Of a stretch of DNA of 64,000 nucleotides, positions 43,940-53,168 are shown one piece after another. Origin of the DNA: Mycobacterium syngnathidarum (GTDB taxonomy: Bacteria; Actinomycetota; Actinomycetes; Mycobacteriales; Mycobacteriaceae); assembly GCF_001942625.1 (NCBI RefSeq), contig NZ_MLCL01000074.1, positions 48,597-112,596 on the forward strand. Direction: 5' to 3'. The translations under genes were made by a program, and so were the position numbers. How positions within the stretch are numbered: position 1 is the stretch's first letter; each line of letters opens with the position of its first letter. The notes under the pieces are model-generated. The model saw only the letters and a list, made by a program, of their open reading frames with translations, was not told where the DNA came from and ran no database searches.

Positions 43940-44581
43940 ATGACCGAGAAGACTCAGCCCACCATCGAAGACCTCAAGGCCCCGCTGCTGGCCGCCGTCG
44001 GCGCAGCCGACCTGGCCCTGGCCACGGTCAACGAGATCGTCGCCAGCCTGCGTGAGCGTGCCGAGGACGCCCGCACCGACGCCGAGGCTCGCGTCGAGGA
44101 AGGCCGAGCCCGCCTGACCAGGCTGCAGGAAGACCTGCCGGCCCAGTTCGACGAGCTGCGCGACCGGTTCACCTCCGACGAGCTGCGCAAGGCCGCCGAG
44201 GGCTACGCCGATCAGGCCACCGCGACCTACAACAAGCTCGTCGAGCGTGGCGAGGCGGCGCTGGAGCGCCTGCGCAACCAGCCGGCTCTCGAGGAAGCCG
44301 CCAGCCGGGTCGAGGGCTACACCGACCAGGTGACCGAGCTGACCCAGGACGCGCTGGGCACGGTGGCCTCGCAGACCCGCGCCGTCGGCGAGCGCGCCGC
44401 CAAGCTGGTGGGCGTCGAGCTGCCTAAAAAGACCGAGCAGGCCGTGACCAAGGCCGAGCCGGCCGCCGCCCCCGCCAAGAAGGCTCCGGCCAAGAAGGCC
44501 GCGCCGGCCACCGCCGCCAAGAAGGCCGCCCCGGCCAAGAAGACCACGGCCGCTCCGGCCAAGAAGGTCACCCAGAAGTAA
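43940..44581 (+). CDS. hbhA: Heparin-binding haemagglutinin HbhA
   Basis: 213 aa surface adhesin. N-terminal coiled coil (about 10-160): [34 protein letters not shown] and heptads through [22 protein letters not shown]. The C-terminal 55 residues are Lys/Ala/Pro repeats ([20 protein letters not shown]), which bind heparan sulfate and are Lys-methylated in M. tuberculosis. There is no signal peptide, as in known HbhA. The ATG has GAAAGGA upstream. Also implicated in lipid bodies and the septum. Confidence 0.97.
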   Translation: MTEKTQPTIEDLKAPLLAAVGAADLALATVNEIVASLRERAEDARTDAEARVEEGRARLTRLQEDLPAQFDELRDRFTSDELRKAAEGYADQATATYNKLVERGEAALERLRNQPALEEAASRVEGYTDQVTELTQDALGTVASQTRAVGERAAKLVGVELPKKTEQAVTKAEPAAAPAKKAPAKKAAPATAAKKAAPAKKTTAAPAKKVTQK

Positions 44582-44653
44582 TTCCGGTGTTGTCCGGCGG
44601 GGCCGCAGCCCCGCCGGTCGACGCTGACGATGACGCCCGCATAGGCTGGTGAG

Positions 44654-44938
44654 GTGCAACTTGCCAACCTTGCGGGCGTCATCATTTCGATACTCGGCTA
44701 CCTGGTCGTTCTCGTGGCCGCGTATTCCTTCGTGCATGCGGCCCGGCAACGCCCGGACGCCTATACGGCCACCGGCAAGCTCACCAAGCCCGTCTGGCTG
44801 GGCATTCTCGGCGTGAGCGCGGTGCTGACGCTGCTGGTGGGGGGTGTGCTCATCCCCGTCATCGCGGCCTGCGCCGCCGGTGTCTACCTGGTCGATGTGC
44901 GGCCCAAACTGCTCGAAATTCAGGGAAAGTCGCACTGA
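44654..44938 (+). CDS. DUF2516 membrane protein (Rv0476-like)
   Basis: 94 aa, GTG start. Two membrane helices ([22 protein letters not shown] and [22 protein letters not shown]) joined by [18 protein letters not shown], the family loop. Cytoplasmic tail [13 protein letters not shown]. Conserved partner between hbhA and the DUF2599-type gene. Function unknown. Confidence 0.9.
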   Translation: MQLANLAGVIISILGYLVVLVAAYSFVHAARQRPDAYTATGKLTKPVWLGILGVSAVLTLLVGGVLIPVIAACAAGVYLVDVRPKLLEIQGKSH

Positions 44939-44942
44939 TCCG

Positions 44943-45371
44943 ATGCGTTCACGACCGGCCGCGTTCGGCGCGGCGTGCCTTGCGCTGGGCGCGGCCCTGA
45001 TCCCGGCCCCCGCCGCCGCCGCGGACCCCGCCCAGGCCTCCGGCGACCACCTGTACGTCGACCATGTCGCGTGGGCCAAGTGGGGCGACCTGTCGAGCCT
45101 GCGCGTCTACCCCACCGACACTGCCCGCGCCCTCACCCACCAACCCGGCAGCACCGCCCAGGCGGATCAGGCCTGGGTCGAGGTCTTGGCCCTGTCCCCG
45201 GACGCCGACCTGCCCGGGATGCGTGAGCAGTTCCTGTGTCACTGGACATTCGCCGAACTCGCCGAGCCCGGCAAGACCAGCTGGAACCTGGAGCCGTGGC
45301 GGCCCGAGGTCGCCCCCGAGGCGATGCTGGCCAGCGGGTGCAATCCCGGCGGCAGCGAGGAGCCGTTCTGA
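44943..45371 (+). CDS. Exported DUF2599-like protein (Rv0477-like)
   Basis: 142 aa with a signal peptide: [24 protein letters not shown], cleavage near residue 26. The mature part has the DUF2599 pattern: [20 protein letters not shown] near 40 and [23 protein letters not shown] near 98, with two Cys (FLCHW and SGCNP) that can form a disulfide. Starts 4 bp after DUF2516 and overlaps deoC by one base (TGATG), so the three genes form an operon. Confidence 0.85.
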   Translation: MRSRPAAFGAACLALGAALIPAPAAAADPAQASGDHLYVDHVAWAKWGDLSSLRVYPTDTARALTHQPGSTAQADQAWVEVLALSPDADLPGMREQFLCHWTFAELAEPGKTSWNLEPWRPEVAPEAMLASGCNPGGSEEPF

Positions 45372-46048
45372 TGGGCGGCTATACGCGTGCCTACGTGGCG
45401 GCACTGGTCGACCACACCCTGCTCAAGCCCGAGGCCACCGTCACCGACGTAGAACGACTGGTGTCCGAGGCCGTCGACCTCGGTGTGTTCTCGGTATGCG
45501 TGTCACCGCCGCTGGTGTCCACCGCCGCGGCGACCGCCCCGCAGGGCCTCGCGGTGGCTGCGGTGTCGGGTTTCCCGTCAGGCAAACACCTGGCCGAGAT
45601 CAAGGCCCGCGAGTCGCAGCTGGCCGTGGCCGACGGCGCCGCCGAGATCGACATGGTGATCGACGTCGGGCTCGCGTTGAGCGGCGATCTGGATGCCACG
45701 GCAGCCGAGGTGGCCGCCGTGCGCGCCGCTGCTCCCAGCGCCACCCTCAAAGTCATCGTCGAGTCCGCGGCGCTGTTGGAGCTCGCCGGTGAGGCGCTGT
45801 TGCAGGACGTGTGCCGGGCCGCCGTCGACGCCGGAGCGGATTTCGTCAAAACGTCCACCGGCTTTCACCCCAGCGGTGGTGCCAGCGCCCGCGCCGTGGA
45901 ACTGATGGCGCGGGCGGTCGGCGACGGTGTCGGGGTGAAGGCCAGCGGTGGTATCCGCACCGCCGAGGCGGCCACGGCCATGCTCGACGCCGGGGCCACC
46001 CGGCTGGGTCTGTCGGGCACCCGGGCAGTGCTCGACGGCCTCGCCTAG
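45371..46048 (+). CDS. deoC: Deoxyribose-phosphate aldolase
   Basis: 225 aa TIM-barrel class I aldolase that splits 2-deoxyribose-5-phosphate into glyceraldehyde-3-phosphate and acetaldehyde. [18 protein letters not shown] near residue 13, EIDMVIDVG near 95 (catalytic Asp), Schiff-base Lys in [14 protein letters not shown] near 158, and VKASGGIRT near 187. Matches Rv0478. Its product acetaldehyde and nucleoside salvage role are housekeeping. Start shares a base with the upstream stop. Confidence 0.97.
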   Translation: MGGYTRAYVAALVDHTLLKPEATVTDVERLVSEAVDLGVFSVCVSPPLVSTAAATAPQGLAVAAVSGFPSGKHLAEIKARESQLAVADGAAEIDMVIDVGLALSGDLDATAAEVAAVRAAAPSATLKVIVESAALLELAGEALLQDVCRAAVDAGADFVKTSTGFHPSGGASARAVELMARAVGDGVGVKASGGIRTAEAATAMLDAGATRLGLSGTRAVLDGLA

Positions 46049-46064
46049 CGCTCAGAGCGAAAAA

Positions 46065-46970
46065 CTAGATCTTGCCGAAACAGGGGTCGTCGGCGGGCTT
46101 GGGCATCGACGCATTCGTGGTCGAGAACTTCGCCACGACGCCGTTTTCGGTCACCTGCACGCTGTCGGCGTGGATCCCCATCGGATAGTCCTCGGTGATC
46201 TGGGCGGTGAACTTGTCCAGGATCGGCTGCAGGGTCTCCCGCGGCCAGGACAGCCCGATCGCGCTCAGGTCGATGATCTGCAGCGCGATGCCCTTGTTGA
46301 CCACCGCGGGCTTGGCCGTGATGGTGCCGAGCAGGCCCTTGAGCTCGATCGTCCCGTTGGACGGGTTGGTCTTCACATCCGAGATGGCCGAGCCGATGAA
46401 CGGCAGCTGCACCATGTCGGCCACGGTCTGGCGGATGCCGTCGGTGCTCCAGTCGATGTCGGCGACGAGCGAGCCCACGGTGCCGCTGGAATCGGCAGTC
46501 TCCTTGATCCGGACGTCTTTGATGCCGAGCTTGACCTTCATGCCCTTGGCCTCGCGGATCTGGTTGCCCGCGGTTTCGACGTTGATGTTGGTGTAGTGCC
46601 CGCTCATGTGCTGCAGCAAAAACGGGGGCAGCGGATCGAACGAGGCCTTGGCGCCGTCGCCGACGACGCACTCCACCGTGGACGCGACGATCTGGTCTGC
46701 GCGGTTGCGGGCATACAGCTCACCGCCCAGCACGCCGGCGGCCACCAGGGCCACCACGATCACCACGACGAGCACCACCGACAGCGGGTCCGACAGCAGC
46801 TTCTTGACCTTCGCCAGGGGCGAGGAGTCCTGCGGCGGCGGCGCGGGTTGCTCCACCGTACCGACGTGCCCCGGCTGAACCGGCTGGTCAGGGGCCGGAG
46901 GCGGCGGAGGCAGCTCCGCTGAAGGTGCTGGCGGGGACTGGTCGGTTGGGCGAGCCCAGGGATCGGTCAC
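46065..46970 (-). CDS. DUF2993 membrane protein (Rv0479c-like)
   Basis: 301 aa. The first 50 residues are Pro-rich (PPAPSAELPPPPPAPDQP), followed by one membrane helix (PLSVVLVVVIVVALVAAGVLGGEL). The external domain is DUF2993/LmeA-like: EVQLPP-like region PFLLQHMSGHYTNINVETAG, then GSLVADIDWSTDGIRQTVAD and VTENGVVAKFSTTNASM. Such domains bind mannoside or lipid at the cell envelope (LmeA in mycobacteria). It overlaps the nitrilase gene by 4 bp and is translated with it. Confidence 0.9.
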   Translation of the reverse strand: MTDPWARPTDQSPPAPSAELPPPPPAPDQPVQPGHVGTVEQPAPPPQDSSPLAKVKKLLSDPLSVVLVVVIVVALVAAGVLGGELYARNRADQIVASTVECVVGDGAKASFDPLPPFLLQHMSGHYTNINVETAGNQIREAKGMKVKLGIKDVRIKETADSSGTVGSLVADIDWSTDGIRQTVADMVQLPFIGSAISDVKTNPSNGTIELKGLLGTITAKPAVVNKGIALQIIDLSAIGLSWPRETLQPILDKFTAQITEDYPMGIHADSVQVTENGVVAKFSTTNASMPKPADDPCFGKI

Positions 46971-47782
46971 CCCAGCGATTGTGCCTTACCCGACTGAGCG
47001 AACTGTGAGCGGTTCTGCAGCACCGCGATGGTGTCGCGGACCTGGTCGGCGGCATCGAGGTCGATGTCGAAGACCAGCAACTGCTCGTCGGCACCGGCCG
47101 AAACGAGAACCTCGCCGGTGGGGGAGGCCACCAGGCTGCCGCCGACGCCCGTCGGGCCGGCCTTGGCGATCTCCTCACCCGGGTAGGCCTGATCCACCGC
47201 GGCGACGAAGCCTGTGGTGTCCAGAGCACGCGCCCGGGCCAGCAGGGTCCACTGGTCGAGTTTGCCGGGCCCCGATCCCCACGAGGCATGCACGGTGACC
47301 AGCCGGGCCCCGCGCCGGGCCAGCTCCACGTAGAGCTCCGGGAACCGGACGTCGTAGCAGGTGGTCAGGCCCACCGTGGCTCCCTCGACGGTGATCGTCA
47401 CCGGCTCGAAACCTGGTGCCACAGTGCGTGATTCGGTGAACCCGAACGCGTCGTAGAGATGGATCTTGTGGTAGTGCGCGTCGACCCCGGGTCCCGTCGC
47501 GATCAGAGTGTTGGTGACCCGTCCGTCCGCGCTGGGCACGAACATCCCGGCCACCACCACGATCCCGGCGCGGGCGGCGATCTCCCGCACCGCCGTCGCC
47601 CACGGCCCGTCCAGATCCTCGGCGACCGGCCCCAGGGGAACGCCGAACCGGCACATCGTGGCCTCGGGAAACAGCACCAACCGAGCGCCGGCGTCGGCGG
47701 CGCGGCGGGTGAACTCGTCGACCAACTTCAGATTCGACGACGGGTCCGTGCCGGTGGCGATCTGCGCCAGGGCAATTCGCAT
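46967..47782 (-). CDS. Carbon-nitrogen hydrolase (nitrilase superfamily, Rv0480c-like)
   Basis: 271 aa. Catalytic triad: Glu in RLVLFPEATMCRFG near residue 40, Lys in YHKIHLYDAFGFTES near 112, Cys in TVGLTTCYDVRFPEL near 146. Branch of omega-amidase/NIT1-like enzymes that act on amides such as deaminated glutathione or mycothiol-type substrates; the exact substrate is not readable. Homologue of Rv0480c. Start ATG 47782, overlap of 4 bp with DUF2993. Confidence 0.93.
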   Translation of the reverse strand: MRIALAQIATGTDPSSNLKLVDEFTRRAADAGARLVLFPEATMCRFGVPLGPVAEDLDGPWATAVREIAARAGIVVVAGMFVPSADGRVTNTLIATGPGVDAHYHKIHLYDAFGFTESRTVAPGFEPVTITVEGATVGLTTCYDVRFPELYVELARRGARLVTVHASWGSGPGKLDQWTLLARARALDTTGFVAAVDQAYPGEEIAKAGPTGVGGSLVASPTGEVLVSAGADEQLLVFDIDLDAADQVRDTIAVLQNRSQFAQSGKAQSLG

Positions 47783-47809
47783 GAAGACAGCGTAGCGGCC
47801 CCGCGCGGC

Positions 47810-48679
47810 CTAATTTGTGGCTGGCGCCACGGCAGCCCACGGCACCGTCAACACCCCGTCGCGTAGCCGGCGGCGCGGTGCGGCGACCGGACAACCTTCG
47901 GCGCGCAGCAGTTCCACCATGGCCCGCCAGCGCACCCGGGGCCCGAACACGCCGTGCCCGGCCGCGCTGGCCCAGGCCCGGTCAGCGGCGCTGAGCAGGG
48001 CGTGGATCGGCTGGCCTTCGACGTTGCGATGGATCAGCACCTTGGGCAGCCGCTCGGCCAGGTCCGAGGGGCGTTCGATGCTGAACGGGTCACAGGCCAG
48101 GGTGAGGCTCACCGGCCCGCTTTCGTCCAGCAACACCCAGCAGCAGCGCCGGCCCAGCTCGTCGCAGGTGCCGTCGACGATCAACCCGCCGGGCGCGAGC
48201 CGGCGCGTCATCGTGGCCCAGGCGTCCGGCACCGCCTCCACCGGGTACTGACGCAACACGTTGAACGCCCGCACCAGCACCGGCCGTAGCCCGGCCAACT
48301 CGAACCCACCGAGCTCGAACCGCACCTCGGTGCCGTCGGCCACCGCGCGTGCGGTGGCCACCCGCTCGGGGTGGATTTCGAGGCCCACCACCCGGATGTC
48401 GGCGCGGATCACGCGCAGCCGCGCCGCCAATTCCAAGGTGGTCACCGGCAGCGCGCCGTAGCCGAGATCGACCACCAGCGGATCGGCCGCGGCCCGCAGG
48501 GCGGTGCGCACCCGCGGCGAGTGCACCAGCCAGCGGTCGCTGCGGCGCAGCCGGTTGTACCCGGTGGTGCCACGGGTGACCGCGCCGACGGGTCTAGACG
48601 TGCTCGGAGATCCACTCAGCGGTGAACGCCCCCTCGATGGTGAACACGTCGCTGACGGACTGCAGAACCATGTCTTCAA
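47810..48679 (-). CDS. Class I SAM-dependent methyltransferase-like protein
   Basis: 289 aa if the ATG at 48679 is used. Conserved-looking sequence begins about residue 31 (VGAVTRGTTGYNRLRRSDRWLVHSP), but no ATG/GTG/TTG lies between the two places; the first 28 codons overlap the DUF2505 gene and have poor codon bias, so a non-canonical start is possible. SAM motif PLVVDLGYGALPVTTLELA near 67-85, motif II VVGLEIHPERVATARAV, and GGLIVDGTCDELGRR near 165. Not present at this place in M. tuberculosis. Substrate unknown. Confidence 0.75.
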   Translation of the reverse strand: MKTWFCSPSATCSPSRGRSPLSGSPSTSRPVGAVTRGTTGYNRLRRSDRWLVHSPRVRTALRAAADPLVVDLGYGALPVTTLELAARLRVIRADIRVVGLEIHPERVATARAVADGTEVRFELGGFELAGLRPVLVRAFNVLRQYPVEAVPDAWATMTRRLAPGGLIVDGTCDELGRRCCWVLLDESGPVSLTLACDPFSIERPSDLAERLPKVLIHRNVEGQPIHALLSAADRAWASAAGHGVFGPRVRWRAMVELLRAEGCPVAAPRRRLRDGVLTVPWAAVAPATN

Positions 48680-49106
48680 GCTTGCCGCCGATCAGGGGCA
48701 TCGGCACCTTGCACTTGCTGTCGACTTTCAGCCGGCTGCCCTCGGCGCCCCCGGCCAGCACGTAGCGCCCGTCGAGCCGCCCCGGGACATGGGACACCGA
48801 CGCCGTGTAATGGCCTTTCGCGCCACGCGGGTCGAAGGGGCCGAAATATTGCCTGCGGGTGATGGCCATGTCGAGCGGGATCACCGGCCGCAAGATCGGG
48901 GGCAGCTCCGCGCGTGGCAGGACCTGCCGGAACTCGACCTCGATTCCGCGCTCGTCGGAACGGAATTCCGTGATGTCGGATTTCCCAGGGGTCAGGTCGT
49001 CGTATCGGTCCATCAGGGCCTGCCAGTACTCGCTGTTCGCGTACGCGGCGTAGATCGTTTCGGAGGGTACGTCGAACGCCATCGTCGACTGCCGGCTTCG
49101 GCTCAT
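48594..49106 (-). CDS. DUF2505 (SRPBCC-fold) protein, paralogue 1
   Basis: 170 aa. Starts MSRSRQSTMAFDVPSETIYAAY; core pattern YANSEYWQALMDRYDD, ITEFRSDERGIEVEFRQVLPRAELPP, VPMPLIGGKLEDMVLQSV. This is the DUF2505 family, with the helix-grip (START-like) fold suited to binding a hydrophobic ligand. It is a tandem paralogue of the next gene (49129-49635): both have a YW near residue 27, a V-x-L/M-P-L-I/V-GGK motif and a C-terminal helix. Likely operon: paralogue 2, paralogue 1, methyltransferase. Confidence 0.85.
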   Translation of the reverse strand: MSRSRQSTMAFDVPSETIYAAYANSEYWQALMDRYDDLTPGKSDITEFRSDERGIEVEFRQVLPRAELPPILRPVIPLDMAITRRQYFGPFDPRGAKGHYTASVSHVPGRLDGRYVLAGGAEGSRLKVDSKCKVPMPLIGGKLEDMVLQSVSDVFTIEGAFTAEWISEHV

Positions 49107-49128
49107 GGCTACCGACGGTACCGCCGGC

Positions 49129-49635
49129 TCATTGCCGATCGGTGATCCACACCGAAGTGAATCGCTGCTCGGCCTTGAGCAGATCGACCAGCTGTGTGCC
49201 GATGAAGCCCTCGATCTTGCCGCCGACCAGTGGCACCCGCACCTCGACCGTGACGTGCACCGACAAGCGGCACCCGCCCTCGGTGGCGGCCAGTGTCGCC
49301 GACCCCGACAGCGCCACCGGCGCCCCGGAGATGGAGCCCTCGACCGTGCCATGGGCAGTGCCGTTCCGGATCGGCTGCCAGTGCTCCTGGCGCCGGATTC
49401 TCAGATCGCCGCGGTGAAACTGCGACACCAGCCCGGGCAGCCGGTCTGCGCGCAGGATCTGGGTGGTGACCGCGTCGATACCGCCGTCGGCGGTCACGTT
49501 CAGGGCGTCCAGCGTGGTTTCGTCGGCCCCGGAATCGGCAAGCCGGGCCCGCCAATACCGTTCGTCGGCGAATGCGCGATGGATCTGTTCGACGCTGCCC
49601 TCGTAGTCGCTGGCCATGTCGAATGATCGCGGCAT
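49129..49635 (-). CDS. DUF2505 (SRPBCC-fold) protein, paralogue 2 (Rv0481c-like)
   Basis: 168 aa. MPRSFDMASDYEGSVEQIHRAFADERYWRARL at the N-terminus and VEVRVPLVGGKIEGFIGTQLVDLLKAEQRFT near the C-terminus. This is the copy closest to Rv0481c and next to murB as in M. tuberculosis. The ligand is unknown. Divergent from murB with 26 bp between starts, so their promoters overlap. Confidence 0.88.
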   Translation of the reverse strand: MPRSFDMASDYEGSVEQIHRAFADERYWRARLADSGADETTLDALNVTADGGIDAVTTQILRADRLPGLVSQFHRGDLRIRRQEHWQPIRNGTAHGTVEGSISGAPVALSGSATLAATEGGCRLSVHVTVEVRVPLVGGKIEGFIGTQLVDLLKAEQRFTSVWITDRQ

Positions 49636-49647
49636 AGCTGGTCAGGC

Positions 49648-49653
49648 TACCGT
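49648..49653 (+). promoter_or_regulatory. -10 box of murB, probable leaderless start
   Basis: TACCGT, 8 bases before GTG 49662. Lies in the 26-bp divergent gap, so there is no room for a usual 5' leader. Confidence 0.4.
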
Positions 49654-49661
49654 TACGGGCC

Positions 49662-50753
49662 GTGGTCAGTTCGTATGTTGCCGGTGTCGCAGTTGCCGAG
49701 GCGGTTGCGCTGGCGCCGCTGACCACGCTGCGGGTCGGTCCGGTGGCGCCGCGGGTGCTCACCTGCACCAGCACCGACCAGCTCATCGACGTGCTGGGTG
49801 CCGTGGCCGAGCCGATCCTGGTGCTCGCCGGTGGGTCGAATGTGGTGCTGGCCGACGACCTGGCCGACACGATGCCCGACCTCACCGTGGTGCGCGTGGC
49901 CAACACCGCCGTCACGGTCGAGGGAAAGCTGCTGCGTGCCGAGGCCGGTGCGGTGTTCGACGACGTCGTGGTCGCCTCCCTGCAGCACGGGCTGGGCGGG
50001 CTCGAATGTCTTTCGGGGATACCGGGATCGGCCGGGGCCACCCCGGTGCAGAACGTGGGGGCCTACGGGGCCGAGGTCGCCGACACCATCAGCCGGGTGC
50101 GGCTGCTCGACCGCCGCACCGGTGAAGTCCGCTGGGCCGCACCGGAAGAACTCAGGTTCGGCTACCGCACCAGCATCCTCAAACACTCCGATGCCGTGAT
50201 CGTGCTCGAAGTGGAGTTCACGCTGGACGACACCGGCCGCAGCGCACCATTGCGCTACCGCGAACTGGCCAACGCGCTGGGGGTCGAACCGGGGGAGCGT
50301 GCCGACCCGCTGCGGGTTCGCCAGGCCGTGCTGCAGCTGCGTGCGGGCAAAGGCATGGTGCTCGACGAGCACGACCACGACACCTGGAGCGTCGGATCGT
50401 TCTTCACCAACCCGGTGGTGTCGCAGGCCGAGTTCGAGCGGGTGCAGGCCACGTTCCGGGCGGCCGCGGGGCGCCAGGCCGCGCCGGTGCCGCACTACCC
50501 CGCCCCTGACGGGGTGAAGCTGGCCGCCGGCTGGCTCGTCGAGCACGCCGGATTCGGCAAGGGGTACCCCGGAGACGGCGCCCCCGCGCGGCTTTCCACC
50601 AAGCATGCGCTGGCATTGACCAATCGTGGCGAGGCGAACAGTGCCGACGTGATTGCCCTGGCCAGGGCGGTGCAGGCGGGTGTTTTGGACCGCTTCGGCA
50701 TCGCTTTGCAGCCCGAGCCGATTCTGATTGGGTGCGATCTATCAGTACCCTAG
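49662..50753 (+). CDS. murB: UDP-N-acetylenolpyruvoylglucosamine reductase
   Basis: 363 aa FAD enzyme; reduces UDP-GlcNAc-enolpyruvate to UDP-MurNAc in peptidoglycan synthesis. FAD-binding region [15 protein letters not shown] near residue 22, [14 protein letters not shown] near 52, [26 protein letters not shown] near 115, and the catalytic Ser in [13 protein letters not shown] near 245; C-terminal Glu region [14 protein letters not shown] start at 49662. Homologue of Rv0482, followed 6 bp later by the L,D-transpeptidase gene, so cell-wall genes are grouped. Confidence 0.97.
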   Translation: MVSSYVAGVAVAEAVALAPLTTLRVGPVAPRVLTCTSTDQLIDVLGAVAEPILVLAGGSNVVLADDLADTMPDLTVVRVANTAVTVEGKLLRAEAGAVFDDVVVASLQHGLGGLECLSGIPGSAGATPVQNVGAYGAEVADTISRVRLLDRRTGEVRWAAPEELRFGYRTSILKHSDAVIVLEVEFTLDDTGRSAPLRYRELANALGVEPGERADPLRVRQAVLQLRAGKGMVLDEHDHDTWSVGSFFTNPVVSQAEFERVQATFRAAAGRQAAPVPHYPAPDGVKLAAGWLVEHAGFGKGYPGDGAPARLSTKHALALTNRGEANSADVIALARAVQAGVLDRFGIALQPEPILIGCDLSVP

Positions 50754-50759
50754 ATCCAC

Positions 50760-52088
50760 GTGAGCCCTGCCGGTGATATAGAGGCCGATGCGCCGTTGTT
50801 CAGTCGGCGTCGTGCCCTGACGGTGTTGACCGTCGGAGTGGGAGCCGGCTTGTTGGCTGCCTGCTCGGGTGAATCACCCATCTCCGCGCCTGCGGCCGAG
50901 GAACCCGCAGCTCCGACGGTCAGTTACGAGCCCGCCGCCGACGCCGAGGATGTGCTGCCGACGGCGCCCGTCGGGGTCAAGGTCGAGAACGGCTCGTTCC
51001 AGCGCGTCAGCCTGACCAACGCCAGCGGCAAGGTGGTCGCGGGCAAATTCAACAGCGACCGCACCGCGTTCACTGTCACCGAACCCCTCGGCTACGAATC
51101 CACCTACACGTGGGCGGGCTCGGTGGTGGGCAAGGACGGCAAGGCCGAACCGGTGCAGGGCAAGTTCACCACCGTCGCCCCACAGAAGCAGGTCAACGGT
51201 CAGTTCCAGCTCGCCGACGGCCAGGTGGTCGGCGTCGCCGCGCCGATCATCCTGCAGTTCGACGCCGCGATCGACGACCAGTACCGCGCGACCATCGAGA
51301 AGGCCCTGCAGGTCACCACCACGCCTCCGGTCGAGGGCAGCTGGGCCTGGTTGCCCGATGAAGCCGGCGGATCGCGCGTGCACTGGCGCTCCCGGGAGTA
51401 CTTCCCGGCCGGGACGAAGATCAGCGTCAAGGCGCCGCTGTACGGCGTCAGCTTCGGCGATGGCGCCTACGGAGCGGCCGACTCCACGCTCGACATCGAG
51501 ATCGGCCGGCGCCAGGTGGTCAAGGCCGAGGCATCCAGCCACCGGATCCAGGTGCTCGACGGATCCGGTGCGGTGATCATGGACTTCCCGTGCAGCTACG
51601 GCGAGGGCGATCTGGACCGCAACGTCACGCGCAGCGGCGTCCACGTGGTCACCGAGAAGTACGAGGACTTCTGGATGACCAACCCCGCCGCCGGCTACAG
51701 CAATGTGCACGAACGGTTCGCGGTGCGGATCTCCAACAACGGCGAGTTCATCCACTGCAACCCCAACAGCATTGGCTCACAAGGCAATACGAACGTGACC
51801 AATGGCTGCATCAACCTGAACCTGGAGAATTCGCAGCAGTACTTCAACAGCGCGATGTACGGCGACCCGGTCGAGGTGACCGGTACCCGGATCCAGCTGT
51901 CCTACGCCGATGGCGACATCTGGGACTGGGCGGTGGACTGGAACGAGTGGAAGTCCATGTCGGCGCTGTCCTCGGAGGATTCCCCGTCGAACCTGCCGGC
52001 CAGCGCACCGGCGACGCCGACGGATGCGCCCACCCTTTCGGGCACGCCGACGACCACCACACCGCCACGTCCCGAGCCGGGTGGCTGA
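50760..52088 (+). CDS. lprQ: L,D-transpeptidase lipoprotein (Rv0483, LdtMt5-like)
   Basis: 442 aa, GTG start. Signal: [21 protein letters not shown] with lipobox LAAC near residue 39; the RRR start may also use Tat. Two Ig-like domains (about 60-260), then YkuD catalytic domain (about 260-390): [34 protein letters not shown], and [13 protein letters not shown] with the catalytic Cys. The usual motif is SHGCxN; here Thr-Asn-Gly-Cys, so the His is replaced, as known for this branch. Forms 3-3 cross-links in peptidoglycan, or a related transfer. Ends in a Pro/Thr-rich tail. Confidence 0.92.
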   Translation: MSPAGDIEADAPLFSRRRALTVLTVGVGAGLLAACSGESPISAPAAEEPAAPTVSYEPAADAEDVLPTAPVGVKVENGSFQRVSLTNASGKVVAGKFNSDRTAFTVTEPLGYESTYTWAGSVVGKDGKAEPVQGKFTTVAPQKQVNGQFQLADGQVVGVAAPIILQFDAAIDDQYRATIEKALQVTTTPPVEGSWAWLPDEAGGSRVHWRSREYFPAGTKISVKAPLYGVSFGDGAYGAADSTLDIEIGRRQVVKAEASSHRIQVLDGSGAVIMDFPCSYGEGDLDRNVTRSGVHVVTEKYEDFWMTNPAAGYSNVHERFAVRISNNGEFIHCNPNSIGSQGNTNVTNGCINLNLENSQQYFNSAMYGDPVEVTGTRIQLSYADGDIWDWAVDWNEWKSMSALSSEDSPSNLPASAPATPTDAPTLSGTPTTTTPPRPEPGG

Positions 52089-52124
52089 TTCCTGCGCCGA
52101 AAGCGACGTCGTGCGGCCCATCGG

Positions 52125-52190
52125 TCGCCGTTTTCGACACAAGGGTCGTGACGATTGAAGAAGCGCAGCCGTGACGTCGAAATCGGCGAG
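52125..52190 (+). repeat. 66-bp dispersed repeat, copy R3
   Basis: Third copy, 36 bp after the lprQ stop and same orientation as R1 and R2. Its ends are the clearest: TCGCCGTTTTCGAC and GTCGAAATCGGCGA pair at 13 of 14 positions. The core aligns gap-free with R1. Lies between convergent lprQ and the SDR gene, a place for a terminator. Confidence 0.65.
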
Positions 52191-52218
52191 CTGCGGATGA
52201 CGGGGATACCTCGGCGCA

Positions 52219-52977
52219 TCACACCTGACGGTTGAAGCGTGAACCGGTGGCCCCGCTGACCTGGTCACGAGGCCTGATCACGATCAGGTCGAGGTCGACG
52301 TGAGACGGGCGGGAGGCGACGAAACCGATCACCTCGGCGATGTCCTCGGCCACCAGCGGCGTGACCCCCTCGTAGACTTTCTCGGCTCGCTGCTCGTCTC
52401 CGTCGAAGCGGTTCAGCGAGAAGTCGGTCTGCACCATCCCGGGCGCAACCTCGGTGAGCCGCACGGGTTTTCCGAGCAACTCGCTGCGCAGGGTGCGGTG
52501 CAGGACGCCCTGGGCGTGTTTGGCCGAGGTGTAGCCCGCCCCGTTGTCGTAGATCTCGACGGCGGCGATCGAGGTGACGGTGATGATCAGCCCGTCGCCG
52601 GAGTCGATGAGCTTGGGCAGCAGCGCGCGGGTGACGCGCAGGGTGCCCAGCACGTTGGACTCCCACATCCAGCGCCAGTGGTCGATGTCGGCGTCGGCGA
52701 CCGGCTCCAGTCCGCGGGCCCCGCCGGCGTTGTTCACCAGCACGTCCACGCGGTCCAACTGGGCCGCCATGGCGTCGACGGCAGCCTGATCGGTGACATC
52801 GGCCACGATCGCCGTGCCGCCGATCTCATCGGCCAGGGCCTGGATCCGGTCCGCCCGGCGGGCCACGCAGATAACCTGAAAGCCCAAGGCGGCAAGGGAT
52901 TTCGCGGTAGCAGCGCCGATTCCGGCGCTGGCGCCGGTCACCACTGCCACCTTTGTGTCTGCCTGAGATGTCGTCAC
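52219..52977 (-). CDS. Short-chain dehydrogenase/reductase (Rv0484c-like)
   Basis: 252 aa, GTG start at 52977. VVTGASAGIGAATA near residue 12, NNAGGARGLEPV near 86, Ser in VTSIAAVE near 138, and YTSAKHA (YxxxK). Corresponds to Rv0484c, between lprQ and the ROK regulator. NADP-dependent type resembling YdfG serine dehydrogenases (LDRVDVLVNNAG; HVDLDLIVIRPRDQ), so hydroxy-acid oxidation is possible. Its start lies 35 bp from the polycysteine leader ORF on the other strand. Confidence 0.92.
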   Translation of the reverse strand: MTTSQADTKVAVVTGASAGIGAATAKSLAALGFQVICVARRADRIQALADEIGGTAIVADVTDQAAVDAMAAQLDRVDVLVNNAGGARGLEPVADADIDHWRWMWESNVLGTLRVTRALLPKLIDSGDGLIITVTSIAAVEIYDNGAGYTSAKHAQGVLHRTLRSELLGKPVRLTEVAPGMVQTDFSLNRFDGDEQRAEKVYEGVTPLVAEDIAEVIGFVASRPSHVDLDLIVIRPRDQVSGATGSRFNRQV

Positions 52978-53000
52978 CTGTCCAACACTAGATGGCGTGC

Positions 53001-53006
53001 TAGGTT
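53001..53006 (+). promoter_or_regulatory. -10 box for the polycysteine leader transcript
   Basis: TAGGTT followed by 6 bases and GTG 53013. This predicts transcription starting on the G of the leader start codon (leaderless). Confidence 0.5.
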
Positions 53007-53012
53007 CTTGAT

Positions 53013-53081
53013 GTGTCCGGAAACCTCCAGTCCCGCCTCGCGCGGCGTGCGTGTTGTTGTTGCGCACCCCGCCGCGTCTGA
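53013..53081 (+). CDS. Polycysteine leader peptide (22 aa) ahead of the ROK-mshA operon
   Basis: Short frame GTG...TGA of 23 codons that includes four consecutive Cys codons (TGT TGT TGT TGC), flanked by basic residues: SRLARRACCCCAPRRV. Likely translated without a leader, from the -10 box at 53001. Mycobacteria are known to use leaderless polycysteine ORFs as cysteine-responsive attenuators: slow ribosomes on Cys codons change readthrough into the operon. Here it lies 87 bases before the ROK regulator and upstream of mshA, the first step of mycothiol synthesis, which consumes cysteine. A competing frame from ATG 53011 (34 aa) is also open but has no such feature. Confidence 0.65.
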   Translation: MSGNLQSRLARRACCCCAPRRV

Positions 53082-53168
53082 GGCGACCCCGGACACCGTT
53101 CTCCCGTCCTGCTGAGTCGTCAGGTGCGGCCTCTGCCCACCAGCCGACAATCAGTAAGGACCATTCCC

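Noticed and set aside
53011..53115. Alternative 34-residue frame from ATG 53011
   Set aside because: Open, but the overlapping GTG 53013 frame fits leaderless spacing and has the Cys run known from mycobacterial leaders. Not fully excluded.
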